From Bacillus sp. FJAT-25509 (GTDB lineage: Bacteria; Bacillota; Bacilli; Bacillales; Bacillaceae_G), in assembly GCF_001420605.1 (NCBI RefSeq), contig NZ_LJIZ01000018.1, positions 1-64,000 on the forward strand: 64,000 bases of DNA, read 5' to 3'. The notes under the pieces are model-generated. The model did no database searches, was not told the DNA's origin, and saw nothing but the letters and a program-made list of their open reading frames with translations. A program made the position numbers and the translations under genes. The first letter of the stretch is position 1. Each line of letters opens with the position of its first letter. Positions 29,122 through 39,096 of this stretch are shown here, piece after piece.

Positions 29122-31281
29122 TTAGTTCAATAAATTAGCCTTTTCATTTACGAGCGGTATGATAACTTCTATAGTTGTACCTTTGTTTACTTCACTCTCA
29201 ATATGGACTTCGCCAAAATGATTATCTATGATTTTTTTACTTATCATAAAACCTAAGCCCGTTCCTTTTTGTTTCGTAGTATAGAATGGTTGGCCCAACT
29301 TACTAATCGTTTCTTCGGACATCCCGCCTCCTTCATCAATAATTTGGATCATCAATTTTTTTTCATCTCTTTTTTGGGTTTGAATCGTTAAATTCCCACC
29401 TTTTTTCATAGCTTCAATCGCATTTTTAATAAAGTTAATAAACACCTGTTTCATTTGATTTTCATCACAATTAATCTGAAGATCTTCCTTTAGAAACTCA
29501 GTGATAATTTCAACATTATTCATAATTGCTTCCGTTTTTAAAAGAACGATAATTTGAGTTAATAACATATGAATATCTGTCTGTTCCAATTTATTGATTT
29601 GTGGCTTTGCTAGAATAAGTAGTTCACTAAGAATTCCTTCGATTCGTTCACATTCTGACGACATAATTTTAAAATACTCTTCTTTATCTCCAAATCCATT
29701 CTTCATCAAATAAATGAATCCTTTAATAGAGGTGATAGGGTTTCGGATTTCATGGGCAATTCCTGCCGCTAATTGACCAGCAACAGATAGTTTTTCGGTG
29801 TTTTGTAACATTATTTGAGACATCTTCCACTCCGTAATATCCCTTAAAGTTGATGACCAACCATCCAAATTACCTTGTGCATCGTGAATGGGCGCTGCTG
29901 ATAATATAACATTAACCTTAACCCCATCTTTTCGAACACGGATTGTTTCTTCTCCGAAAATAACCATTCCTTGCTTCACTTTACCTTCAAATCGTTTTAC
30001 TTCTGTCAAAATTTCGTCTGGAATAAACCCCAAATCATACAAATGGACACCCTGTATCTCTTCTCCTGTCCAACCAAACATTGTCTCATATGCTTTATTA
30101 GAATGTACTACATCACCATTCCGATTAAAAATTAATATACCATCTACATTGTTTTCTATATATGATTCGAGTTGTTTCGATTTAATTTTGACCGTTTCCT
30201 CCGCTTTTTTTCTTGAGGTGATATTACGGCAAATTCCTGTGATTCCTGTCACATTTCCTTTCAAATCAACAATTGGAGAAAGAGTTGCACTAACGTGAAT
30301 TAGACTACCATCCATACATTCTCTAATAGTTTCTAGAGCAACAACAGATACACCTGTCCTTACTTTATTATGAATTTCTTGAATAAAATCATTTAGAAAA
30401 TCGGGAACAATCGGTAAAGTCTTCCCTATAATGCTTTCTGCTGAATAACCAAACATTGTTTCAAATGAGGAATTAATCTCTAACACTCGATCTTCCAAAT
30501 CAATGACCCAAATTGCATCTGCATTGTTGTGAACAAAAGATTCTAGTCTTTCTTTCGTTTTGCTTAATTCACCCTGCTCCAATTGACGATCTGTGATATC
30601 TTTTGCAATTCCATATACTCCAACTATCTTACCATTGATAATAATCGGCATATTTGTAACATTTAAATAGACAACAGTTCCATTTTTATGTAATGTTTTT
30701 ACTTGGTATCTCTGAGTAATACCTTCCGTAGCTCTTTTATAATGTTCCATTACTCGATCCAAGTCTACTTTACTTACTAGAGGTACAAATGACATCTGTA
30801 ATAACTCCGATTCAGTATATCCGAACATTCTTTACATAACTGGATTTACACTAAGATAATTTCCATTTAAATCAAAAGAATATACTGCATCTGGATTTTG
30901 TTCAAAAAGGGATTTGTAATGTTCGTCCTTTTGTGTTTGTGATAGCTTCCTATCAGATATGTCTTGGAAATATACACTTAATCCGTTTAATGAAGGATAG
31001 GCCTTCACTTCAAACCACATATTAAGTGGGGGAAAATATGCTTCAAATAAAACTGGTTTTTGTTCACGAATCGCTCTATGATAATGATTATAAAACGCTA
31101 ACTCTATTGCTTCTGGAAATTCACTCCATATATTTTTACCAACCAAGTTATCCCGTCTACGAAAAAGTAGACGGGCAGCCGCTGAGTTTACATAAGTAAA
31201 ATTCCAATTTACATCTAGCGCAAAGAATCCGTCGGTAACTCTCTCTAAAATCTCATATGCGTTTTCTTTTGTGTTACTCAT
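29122..31281 (-). pseudogene. Multi-PAS sporulation-type kinase, nonsense-split
   Basis: One 719-codon frame broken only by an in-frame TAA at 30834-30832. Together it encodes four PAS domains (about 1-120, 121-245, 246-370, 371-500), a HisKA domain (AHEIRNPITSIKGF) and an HATPase (NFIKNAIEAM, GGGMSEE, GTGLGFMI), the layout of KinA/KinE-type sporulation kinases. The stop lies inside PAS2, at NPVM-stop-RMFGY. The two other PAS domains read SSFETMFGY and KAYETMFGW, so the stop takes the place of a glutamate (GAA to TAA). The downstream part (29122-30828) begins with an ATG two codons after the stop but has no good RBS. Genuine mutation, sequencing error or read-through are all possible. A KinE-like role is inferred. 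Confidence 0.88.
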
Positions 31282-31488
31282 CTGCTCCCTCGCTGTACAT
31301 TTATATTTATTATTGTCAGTGATAGTCTACTCATTTGTAATTATTTATTCCTATTCTCTCAAAAGTAACTATTCTTGTCGAATGTACGAAAATCCTGCTA
31401 ATAACATATTCATTTAACTTTTTGAAAAAAAGGAATCTTTTTAGTTCAAAAATCAACATTTTCATTTAACAGAGTTTTGTTTTATATA

Positions 31489-31524
31489 CAAAAGAGTGCC
31501 CCACTTTTTATGTGAGGCACTCTT
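31489..31524 (-). terminator. swrC terminator
   Basis: AAGAGTGCC/GGCACTCTT stem followed by TTTTG on the minus strand. Confidence 0.8.
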
Positions 31525-31530
31525 CATCAA

Positions 31531-34500
31531 TTATTCTTCAATCTTTTTCTTTTTGCTTACTAACTTATAAATAACTGGAATAATGATTAGTGTTAAGAAT
31601 GTTGAAGTTGTTAATCCACCAATTACAGTTACTGCTAATCCTTTCGAAATTAAGCCAGATGTTGAATTTGAAAGGGCCATTGGTACTAATGCAAGAATTG
31701 TCGCTAATGCTGTCATTAGGATTGGACGTAATCTTGTCTTTGAAGCCTCGATTAATGCGTCAGTTACATCTAATCCATTTCTACGGTTATGTTCAACACG
31801 GTCTAATAATACAACCGCATTTGTTACAACAATACCGATCAACATTAATAGTCCGATCATTGCACTCATTGATAGTGTTTGCTTGCCAATAAATAACGCT
31901 AAGAAAGCTCCCACTGGTACAAAGATTAATGATGTTAAAATAACAAACGGTGTTCTTAAGCCACCAAATGTCATACTCATGATTAAGAATACTAATCCAA
32001 CAGCAACTACCATTGCTATTCCTAAACTGCTGAATCCATCTGTAATCATATCTAAACCGCCGCCAATTTTCATATCGACGCTTTTTGGTAAATCAATTTT
32101 ATTTAAGTGACTTGTTACATCTTTTGTAATTGTTGCTGTGTCTTTACCTTTTACTTCTGCACTTACTGATGCATACATTTTTCCATCATCATGGTTGATT
32201 GAAACTGGTGCATCCTTTTCAGAAATTGTTACATAGTCTTTAATTTCTTTCGGACCTGTTGCAGTCATAAATTTAATTTTTTCAATATCTTCTTTTGAAG
32301 TTGCTTTCGTTTTATAGCCTACAGTAAGCTTATTTGTTTCGCCGTTTAAATCGTAATCACCGATTTCAACGTCGTTAATTTTTTCATTAATAGCTCCCAT
32401 AACTTGGATCATTGAGATATTTTCATCGCGTGCTTTATCGTTTAATGTAATTTCTAATTTAGGTTGAACGTCTTTTAAATTATTAGAAACATTTTTCAAA
32501 CGATCATCACTATTTAATTCTTTTTCAATTTTTGATGCTGCATCTTTTAAATCATTAAAGTTTGCAGAATATAAATTTACATCAATATTGTTCCCTGTTG
32601 GAGGACCATTTTGAGAAAGTTCTTTTGCTACGATCGTTGTACCTTTTACTTTCGCATCAACAATTGAAGGAACTTCTTTGTTAATTTTTGAAAGCTCTTT
32701 ATTCATGTTCTTTCCATCTTTTAGATTGATTTGGAAGATCGCTTTATTTTTGCCACCATCCATATTCATCATAAAATCACGTTTACCACCAACAGTAGCT
32801 TGTACACTGTCTATTAGGTCTGAATCTGCAAAGTATTTTTCTAATTCTTTTGCAACTACATTTGATTGGTCCACAGTACTATTTGATGGAAGAGTTGCTG
32901 TCACTTGAAGTGTTTTATTTACACTACCAGGTAAGAATGAGAATCCTAATAAAGGAATCATCGATAATGAACCAGCTAATAAAACGATTGATAATAAGAT
33001 AACAATCCATTTACGTTTTAATGCAGAGCGCAATAATTTTTCGTAGTTTCTCATAAAACGAGTATCATTACTATGCTCTTTTAATGGTTTTGATAAGAAT
33101 TTTGCTCCTAATGTTGGAATTAAGATAATCGCAACGATTAAAGAAGTTAAAATTGAAACGACTACTGAAATTGCAAATGGTCTAAAGAATTCTCCAATAA
33201 TACCACTTACAAATGCTAAAGGTAAAAATACTACTACTGTAGCAAATGTAGAGGATGCAATGGCACCGATTACTTCTTTTGTTGCATATAATGCCATTTC
33301 TTTTTTCTTATATTGGTTACCTTTTTGTTGTTTCCATCTGAAAATATTTTCAATTACAACGATACTATCATCAACAATACGTCCTATTGCAACAACTAGA
33401 CCACCTAAAGTCATAATGTTCAATGTATAACCCAATGAATTTAATACTGATATTGTTGTAAAAATTGAAATTGGTAAAGATAAAATAGAAATTAATGTAG
33501 CTCTAATATTTCTTAAGAATAACAGAATTACTACTACTGTAAATAAAGCACCTAGTAGACCTTCCTTAATTAAAGAACTAACGGATTTTTCTATTTCTTT
33601 CCCGTTATCCATAATGACATGAGTTTCTACATTGTTATCCTTTTTAAATGATTTAATTTCTTTTTTAACATCTGTTGCTACATCCGCTGTATTTGAATCT
33701 TGTGTTTGAGAAACAGATAAAATATAACTTTCTTTTCCGTTATATCTAGAAATTTGATCTTGAACCGAAACTACTTTTACATCTGCAATGTCAGCAACAG
33801 TAACATTTTTTGGCGTAACTGTTTGTGCTTGTCCTGCACCTCTACCTAGTTGTGCTCCTTGAGTCATCGTACCCATTTGTGTACTTTGGGCAGCTGCACT
33901 AGATAAAACTGTTTTTTTGATTTGATCGACTGAGTTTAACGTACCTTTCATTCGAACAGAAACTGTTTTTCCATTATTCTCAACAGATCCTAATGGCACT
34001 GCGTAATCTAGACCTTGAATTGCCGTTTTAATAGTATCTAAAGAAATCCCTTTTTCTTCAGCTTTTTTATTATCTACAACGATTTGAATTTCTTCATCTT
34101 TAGTTCCTTGAAGACTTACATCACTAACACCAGTGATTTTTTTAATTTGAGGAAGTAAATCTTTTTCAATTGATTGTTGTAAATCTTTTACTTGTCCGTT
34201 ATTTGCAATTGCAACTTGATAAATAGGAGCAGAATCCATCGCAATTCGCTGAACTGTCGCTTCTGCTTTATCAGGTAATTTTGTTTTATTGATTACATTA
34301 TCAACGTCTTTTTCAATTTTATCCATATCCGTTCCAAATGGATAAATCAAAAAGATTGAAGCCATATTTTCACTTGAAGTACTTGTTAACTGATCATAGT
34401 TTTCAAGCTTCATTAAACCTGATTCGATTGGTTTAGTGACTTCAGTTTCTATGTCCTCAGATGATGCACCAGGGTATACTACCTGTACTGCAACAGCTGG

Positions 34501-34632
34501 AAATGAAACATCAGGAAATGTTTCAATTTGTATTTTTTGGGCAGAGTATATTCCCCCTATTAAAACAAGAACACTTAGTATAATAACTGATATTGTGTTC
34601 TTCAAACTTAATTTCGTTAAGCCTGCAAACAT
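31531..34632 (-). CDS. swrC: RND efflux transporter SwrC
   Basis: A 1033-residue RND-superfamily permease with the two-fold layout: one membrane span, a large outer loop, a cluster of spans (about 330-520), a second outer loop and a second cluster (about 850-1025). FPDVSFPAVAVQVVYPGAS and the transmembrane GRIVDDSIVVIENIFR motif identify it. Bacillus SwrC (YerP) exports surfactin-like lipopeptides and is needed for swarming. The long loop contains a Gln/Ala-rich insertion (about 245-275). It stands 110 bp below a two-component pair read the same way, which may control it. Confidence 0.9.
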   Translation of the reverse strand: MFAGLTKLSLKNTISVIILSVLVLIGGIYSAQKIQIETFPDVSFPAVAVQVVYPGASSEDIETEVTKPIESGLMKLENYDQLTSTSSENMASIFLIYPFGTDMDKIEKDVDNVINKTKLPDKAEATVQRIAMDSAPIYQVAIANNGQVKDLQQSIEKDLLPQIKKITGVSDVSLQGTKDEEIQIVVDNKKAEEKGISLDTIKTAIQGLDYAVPLGSVENNGKTVSVRMKGTLNSVDQIKKTVLSSAAAQSTQMGTMTQGAQLGRGAGQAQTVTPKNVTVADIADVKVVSVQDQISRYNGKESYILSVSQTQDSNTADVATDVKKEIKSFKKDNNVETHVIMDNGKEIEKSVSSLIKEGLLGALFTVVVILLFLRNIRATLISILSLPISIFTTISVLNSLGYTLNIMTLGGLVVAIGRIVDDSIVVIENIFRWKQQKGNQYKKKEMALYATKEVIGAIASSTFATVVVFLPLAFVSGIIGEFFRPFAISVVVSILTSLIVAIILIPTLGAKFLSKPLKEHSNDTRFMRNYEKLLRSALKRKWIVILLSIVLLAGSLSMIPLLGFSFLPGSVNKTLQVTATLPSNSTVDQSNVVAKELEKYFADSDLIDSVQATVGGKRDFMMNMDGGKNKAIFQINLKDGKNMNKELSKINKEVPSIVDAKVKGTTIVAKELSQNGPPTGNNIDVNLYSANFNDLKDAASKIEKELNSDDRLKNVSNNLKDVQPKLEITLNDKARDENISMIQVMGAINEKINDVEIGDYDLNGETNKLTVGYKTKATSKEDIEKIKFMTATGPKEIKDYVTISEKDAPVSINHDDGKMYASVSAEVKGKDTATITKDVTSHLNKIDLPKSVDMKIGGGLDMITDGFSSLGIAMVVAVGLVFLIMSMTFGGLRTPFVILTSLIFVPVGAFLALFIGKQTLSMSAMIGLLMLIGIVVTNAVVLLDRVEHNRRNGLDVTDALIEASKTRLRPILMTALATILALVPMALSNSTSGLISKGLAVTVIGGLTTSTFLTLIIIPVIYKLVSKKKKIEE

Positions 34633-34743
34633 AATGTATCTATTTCCCCTTTCGATTCGTTACAATTCTAATACGTGATTAGTTTATCAAATCTATATGA
34701 ACAGAATATGAACAATTAAGAACATAATTTGAACTTTTTTATT

Positions 34744-36069
34744 TTACAAGATTTTCGGTAGGATAATCGTAAAGCTAGTTCCATTTCCAACAACACTTTC
34801 AACCTCTATTTTCCCTTGATGTATTTCCATTATTTTTTGTACAATCGAAAGACCAAGACCAGTTCCTTTTTTATTTCTAGAACGGTCTGCTTGATAAAAT
34901 CGCTCAAATATCCGCTCAATATCTTCCTTACTAATCCCTAGCCCATTATCGCTAATGAGCACGTGAATATTATGATCTAATTCCAAAATATCCACTTTAA
35001 TATACCCAGCTATATTTGAGAACTTAATCGCATTTTGAAGTAAATTAATCCATACTTGTTCAAGTAGTAAACTATCTGCCACTATTTCTGTTTGTGGTAA
35101 ATTTAAAACTAATTGAAGCTTTTTACATTCCCAGTGTGGCTCTAATGTCAAAATAATTTTTCGAATTTGTTCATCTAATTTGTAGGTCGTAGGCTGGAAT
35201 GGGTGTTGCTCAGAGTCCAATGAAGCTAACTTTAATAATCTTTCACTCATCATTGAAAGACGTTCACTCTCTGTTTCAATAATGGATAAATAATGTTCCT
35301 TTTTTTCTTCAGTTAATTGCTTATTTCTTAAAACTTTTGCAAATCCCTTAATAGATGTTAACGGTGATTGAATTTCATGAGAAACATTTGAAACAAATTC
35401 ACTTCTCATCTCTTCTAACTTGTTTAATTTATTCGTCATTACATTAAAGTTGGAAGCAAGTAATCCAATTTCATCCTTACGTTTAATCGTTACTTGAACA
35501 TCATAGTTACCTTTAGCCAGTTCTTTTGTAGCACGAATTAGCTCTTTTACTGGCTTTACTAATAACTTAGCTACAAATAAAAATGTTACTGATCCAATGA
35601 TTAAGGTTGTCAGTAAACTAAAAAATAAAACTCTCCGCATTTTAAAGAACCCACGATCAATATTGGGCTGAATAAATAAAGCGTATTTATGCCCATCTTT
35701 TTGAAAAGGTAGGCCGATGAGATATCCTTTTGTTTGAACATCACTTTTGTTTAGAACGGTTAATACTTGTTCTTTTTTTATATTCTTCTTTTTTAGTGCT
35801 GTATTTTTCAAAACGATTTTACCCGACTCATCATACAGTGATAGATAAAAATTTTTACTAAGAATTTGTAACGTCGCATCTACTCCATTTTGATTATCTT
35901 GTTTAGAGTATATGGAAATAAAATTTTCTCCAACATCTATTAAATCACTTTGTACTTCTGTTTCAACATGTTTTATAAAGTATTTTGAAGCGATAAAAAA
36001 AGTAATGACTAAACTCAACAAAATAACTGAAATAAAGATTAAAACCAATCTTGTATACATGCTTTTCAT
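34744..36069 (-). CDS. Membrane sensor histidine kinase
   Basis: A 441-residue kinase: membrane span (about 8-28), outer sensor loop, second span (about 145-170), HAMP (about 170-222), HisKA with SHEIQSPLTSIKGF (phospho-His about 231), and HATPase with NLLQNAIKFS, DNGLGISKED and GTGLGLSIV. Its ATG overlaps the response regulator's stop (ATGA), so they are translationally coupled. No terminator is obvious before swrC, 110 bp below. Signal unknown; envelope stress by analogy. Confidence 0.92.
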   Translation of the reverse strand: MKSMYTRLVLIFISVILLSLVITFFIASKYFIKHVETEVQSDLIDVGENFISIYSKQDNQNGVDATLQILSKNFYLSLYDESGKIVLKNTALKKKNIKKEQVLTVLNKSDVQTKGYLIGLPFQKDGHKYALFIQPNIDRGFFKMRRVLFFSLLTTLIIGSVTFLFVAKLLVKPVKELIRATKELAKGNYDVQVTIKRKDEIGLLASNFNVMTNKLNKLEEMRSEFVSNVSHEIQSPLTSIKGFAKVLRNKQLTEEKKEHYLSIIETESERLSMMSERLLKLASLDSEQHPFQPTTYKLDEQIRKIILTLEPHWECKKLQLVLNLPQTEIVADSLLLEQVWINLLQNAIKFSNIAGYIKVDILELDHNIHVLISDNGLGISKEDIERIFERFYQADRSRNKKGTGLGLSIVQKIMEIHQGKIEVESVVGNGTSFTIILPKIL

Positions 36070-36758
36070 GTGTGATTTTCCTCTAATTTATAGCCTAAAC
36101 CTCTTATTGTAACGATTTCGACCGTAGCCTTTAACTCTCTTAGACGCTCTCGTATTCTCTTTATATGCACATCAACCGTGCGTTCATCTCCTTCATAATC
36201 AAGTCCCCATATTTGCTCAATCAAATCATTCCTCGTAAAAATTCTTCCAGCTTGACTAGCAAGCTTCATCAATAATTCAAATTCCTTTAATGGTAACGTA
36301 ATCGATTGATCATTTGCTGAAATTTCATATTTAACTTGGTTAATCGTTAAATTACCTACAAAAATATTTTTATCAGTTAGTAATTGAAATCTTCTTAATA
36401 GAGCTTTTACACGTGCTACAATTTCCAAAGGATCAAAAGGCTTTACAACATAATCATCTACCCCTAGATCAAAGCCCTTTAATTTATCCTGAGATTCCCC
36501 TTTTGCTGTGACCATTAAAATCGGAATATCATAATACTTTTTAACCTCTTTTGTCAGCTCATATCCATCTACTTCAGGCATCATCACATCAACTACTACT
36601 ATTTGAATATTATTGTCTTCTAGTATCGTTAATGCTTCTTGACCGTTTTCAGCCTCAAGAACCGTATAGCCTTCACCACTTAAAAAAATAGAGATTAACT
36701 CGCGAATATTTGCATCATCATCGACAACTAATACTTTTACATGATTCAATAAATCCAC
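36066..36758 (-). CDS. OmpR-family response regulator
   Basis: A 230-residue regulator: receiver domain (about 5-120) with acidic pocket VVDDD, phospho-acceptor in VVVDVMMPEVDG (about 56), Thr in MVTAKG, Lys in VVKPFDP; C-terminal winged helix (about 130-228) ending IVTIRGLGYKL. First gene of the pair with the kinase and perhaps of a unit with swrC. Confidence 0.93.
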   Translation of the reverse strand: MDLLNHVKVLVVDDDANIRELISIFLSGEGYTVLEAENGQEALTILEDNNIQIVVVDVMMPEVDGYELTKEVKKYYDIPILMVTAKGESQDKLKGFDLGVDDYVVKPFDPLEIVARVKALLRRFQLLTDKNIFVGNLTINQVKYEISANDQSITLPLKEFELLMKLASQAGRIFTRNDLIEQIWGLDYEGDERTVDVHIKRIRERLRELKATVEIVTIRGLGYKLEENHT

Positions 36759-36842
36759 CTACTTACATTTCCAAATAATTATGTACATATTATATAAATT
36801 CATTATGAACTAAATATGAATTAAGAAACCAAAACTAAATAA

Positions 36843-36876
36843 ATAAAAAAGAGAATGGCTTAGTTGGCCACTCTCT
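36843..36876 (-). terminator. Terminator of small riboswitch gene
   Basis: AGAG-TGGC and GCCA-CTCT arms followed by TTTTTTATTT on the minus strand. It closes the unit at 36932-37111 before the response regulator promoter, so the riboswitch controls that small gene alone. Confidence 0.75.
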
Positions 36877-36931
36877 TAAGGAACTATTAAATGTTTTTTC
36901 GACCTATTTTAATTTCGATAGTATCGGCAAA

Positions 36932-37111
36932 TCAATCTATTCTAACGACTTTACCTGATTTTCTCTCTCTAACGATTCTCTTCCTATTCCCTGACTTTTT
37001 ACTTTTATATTTTCCATTTTCATCATCTACTACAGAATCCTTACGAGTCATAAATACTGCCATTAACATAGTTAAAATAAGAATTCCACCAAATATATAC
37101 ATTTCTAGCAC
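36932..37111 (-). CDS. 59-aa membrane protein under c-di-AMP riboswitch
   Basis: A 59-residue protein from a GTG start seven bases after GGGGG; the frame is open upstream without a ribosome site. One membrane span (about 4-20, MYIFGGILILTMLMAVF) is followed by a short acidic stretch (VVDDENG) and a strongly basic tail rich in Lys/Arg, presumably cytoplasmic. I do not recognise a family. It is the only gene between the c-di-AMP riboswitch terminator (37155-37184) and the next terminator (36843-36876), so it is repressed by high c-di-AMP. Genes under this riboswitch usually serve potassium uptake, osmolyte transport or wall remodelling. Confidence 0.75.
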   Translation of the reverse strand: MLEMYIFGGILILTMLMAVFMTRKDSVVDDENGKYKSKKSGNRKRIVRERKSGKVVRID

Positions 37112-37154
37112 TTCATAACCCCCACTTACTTCTTCATTTACCAAAATTGAATGC

Positions 37155-37184
37155 AAAAAAGACACTAGGAAAATCTCCAGTGCC
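37155..37184 (-). terminator. Riboswitch expression-platform terminator
   Basis: GGCACTGGAG pairs with TTCCTAGTGTC and is followed by TTTTTT on the minus strand, 18 bp below the aptamer and 40 bp above the small gene. Confidence 0.88.
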
Positions 37185-37202
37185 TTAATAAGACATCATT
37201 TT

Positions 37203-37345
37203 GGAAACCTTCTCCCTACACGCCTACGAGGTTAGCTGTCGGATTCGGACCTAAAAAGTAGCCCTACCTAAAAAGGATTCACCCCAAAGTACAATTGCAC
37301 AAAAATTGGTTCCCCCGCTTTAAAATTGAAATGTCCCTTTATTAA
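37203..37345 (-). ncRNA. c-di-AMP riboswitch (ydaO-yuaA type)
   Basis: On the minus strand, in order, the conserved blocks AAGCGGGGGAACCAATTTT, TTGGGGTGAATCC, AGGTAGGGCTACTTTTTAGG, TCCGAATCCGACAGCTAACC and TCGTAGGCGTGTAGGGAGAA are those of the ydaO/yuaA aptamer, which binds two c-di-AMP molecules. The intrinsic terminator follows directly, giving an OFF switch at high c-di-AMP. Outer boundaries are approximate. Confidence 0.95.
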
Positions 37346-37633
37346 TAGAAGAAACACTCAACTAAACTCAGCGATCTATGGTCATTTAATTTTATGTATA
37401 TTACTTAAATTACAATTCAACTACTAAATTGTAAACTATTTTACTAGTTAAAGAAACTAATATGTCTTTTGATTAAATATGTTGTGTCAATAAATGACCA
37501 TTATGATAAGTATAAAAATCTTTTCCTAATTGGTTTTTCAAATGAAAAATGAGCAAAATTACTTACTCATTCATGAGTCGATTCTCTGTTTTGAAATCCT
37601 AATTCACAGCCGGCTAACTCATGTAATCTTTGA

Positions 37634-37822
37634 TTAAGGTCCTTTAAAATAAGTAATAACCCCCATTATTAATATACAAGTGACATATAACAAAAAGATG
37701 GTTCCAAGAATTCTTCCTGCGCTTTTATTCTTTTTCTTTGCCAATTTGTTTATTAAGAAAACAATAATAGCTATTACGATAATGAGAGTTAATAGAGGTA
37801 AAAAAATAAATAAGTCCGACAT
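37634..37822 (-). CDS. Small 62-aa membrane protein, unknown
   Basis: Two hydrophobic segments (about 4-24 and 37-58) joined by a basic loop (KLAKKKNKSAGR). AAAGGAGAAC lies before the ATG. Family unknown. Between it and the riboswitch (37346-37633) nothing is recognised apart from a CTCATTCATGAG hairpin at 37566-37577. Confidence 0.65.
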   Translation of the reverse strand: MSDLFIFLPLLTLIIVIAIIVFLINKLAKKKNKSAGRILGTIFLLYVTCILIMGVITYFKGP

Positions 37823-37931
37823 AGATTGTTCTCCTTTTTGTAATCTCTATACATTGATTTACTAAAAACTAATATTCTAGAGAGAATCTTTTTATTCCTT
37901 GTTTATCTAAATCACCCGTTCGTACAAAAAG

Positions 37932-37958
37932 AAAAAAGGATTGCCGCAGCAATCCTTT
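37932..37958 (-). terminator. VOC gene terminator
   Basis: AAAGGATTGC/GCAATCCTTT stem with T run on the minus strand. Confidence 0.8.
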
Positions 37959-37974
37959 CTTAAATAAGAATCCG

Positions 37975-38325
37975 TTATTTCTCCCAAAGTTCAACCAATC
38001 TACCTTCAGGATCTTTAATCCAAGCAAACTTACCATATTCACTAACCTCTTTTTCCTTTGCAAGAGGTACACCCACTTGTTCAAGATGCTTAATCGTCTC
38101 GTCTAGATTATAAACTTGAAAATTTAACATTACTTGCTGTTCTGTTGGGAAATATCTGTCTTCTTCAGTAAAGAAAGAAAAGATTGTTTCATTTTCAGAA
38201 TCGGGTTTAATAATAGTCCCATTCCAATTTTCTATTTCAACATTCAGCACTTTACTGTACCATTTTTTTAATGCATCCAGATTTTTAGTCCTCCAAAATA
38301 TTCCCCCGAAACCTTTTATCATCAT
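37975..38325 (-). CDS. VOC (glyoxalase-fold) family protein
   Basis: A 116-residue vicinal-oxygen-chelate protein. The two beta-alpha-beta units are visible (GGIFWRTKNLDALKKWYSKVL and VYNLDETIKHLEQVGVPL), ending in WIKDPEGRLVELWE, the usual last strand with the metal-ligand glutamate. Substrate unknown; many relatives are antibiotic resistance or lyase-like. GGGAGC precedes the first of two ATGs. Confidence 0.85.
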   Translation of the reverse strand: MMIKGFGGIFWRTKNLDALKKWYSKVLNVEIENWNGTIIKPDSENETIFSFFTEEDRYFPTEQQVMLNFQVYNLDETIKHLEQVGVPLAKEKEVSEYGKFAWIKDPEGRLVELWEK

Positions 38326-38362
38326 AATCAGCTCCCTAACTTTTTATAAATTTATTAAAATA

Positions 38363-38941
38363 TTACTTTGTTTGCATAACTTTCTCTATTCGACGATCCG
38401 GTAATAACCACAAAATTGCAACGAATACATATATTATTTGAGCGAACCAAGGCCAGATCAAAGACGTGCAAACTGCAGATAAATAACAAACCACAGATAC
38501 TTTTCCTTTCCAATCGTTACCTACAGCCTGTTTTAACTTTGAATTCTTTCCCTCTTTTTTGATAATTATACCTTGTAATATGAAGTAAGCTATTGCCGCC
38601 ATTAAGAGTATTACACCATAAAGCATTGTAGGATAAGGCTTATAATGGTTTTCTCCCATCCAACCAGAAGCAAAAGGAATTAATGATAACCAGAAAAGCA
38701 AATGAAGATTAGCCCACATGATTGATCCTGTCACCTTTTGTAAAGTGTGTATCATATGATGGTGGTTGTTCCAGTAAATACCTACATAAATGAAACTAAG
38801 TAAATAACTAAGAAAGGTTGGGAAAAGTTGTAATAAGTCTTTTATATTCGGACTATGAGGAATCCTAATTTCAAGGACCATAATTGTAATAATGATAGCA
38901 AGTACACCATCACTAAAAGCTTCTAACCGATTTTTATTCAT
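38363..38941 (-). CDS. TMEM175-family potassium channel
   Basis: A 192-residue membrane protein with six hydrophobic segments. N-terminal RLEAFSDGVLAIIITIMVLE contains the R..xFSDG signature of prokaryotic TMEM175 (DUF1211) channels, which form tetrameric potassium channels. IYWNNHHHMIHT follows in the third segment. GGGAGTG precedes the ATG. Confidence 0.88.
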   Translation of the reverse strand: MNKNRLEAFSDGVLAIIITIMVLEIRIPHSPNIKDLLQLFPTFLSYLLSFIYVGIYWNNHHHMIHTLQKVTGSIMWANLHLLFWLSLIPFASGWMGENHYKPYPTMLYGVILLMAAIAYFILQGIIIKKEGKNSKLKQAVGNDWKGKVSVVCYLSAVCTSLIWPWFAQIIYVFVAILWLLPDRRIEKVMQTK

Positions 38942-39096
38942 TGTTCACTCCCTATTATTATTTGTCTTTTTGTTTTATTTATTTTTCTATCTATTTAAAT
39001 TCCTTATTTCTTCTTAAAATAATAACAACATAATTTTTAAAAATTATCAGATTGGTTAGTTTAAAGAATGTATTCTAAATACAACTCTAAGACCTG

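Noticed and set aside
36066-36069. Possible frameshift joining regulator and kinase
   Set aside because: The ATGA overlap is ordinary translational coupling; both proteins are full length.
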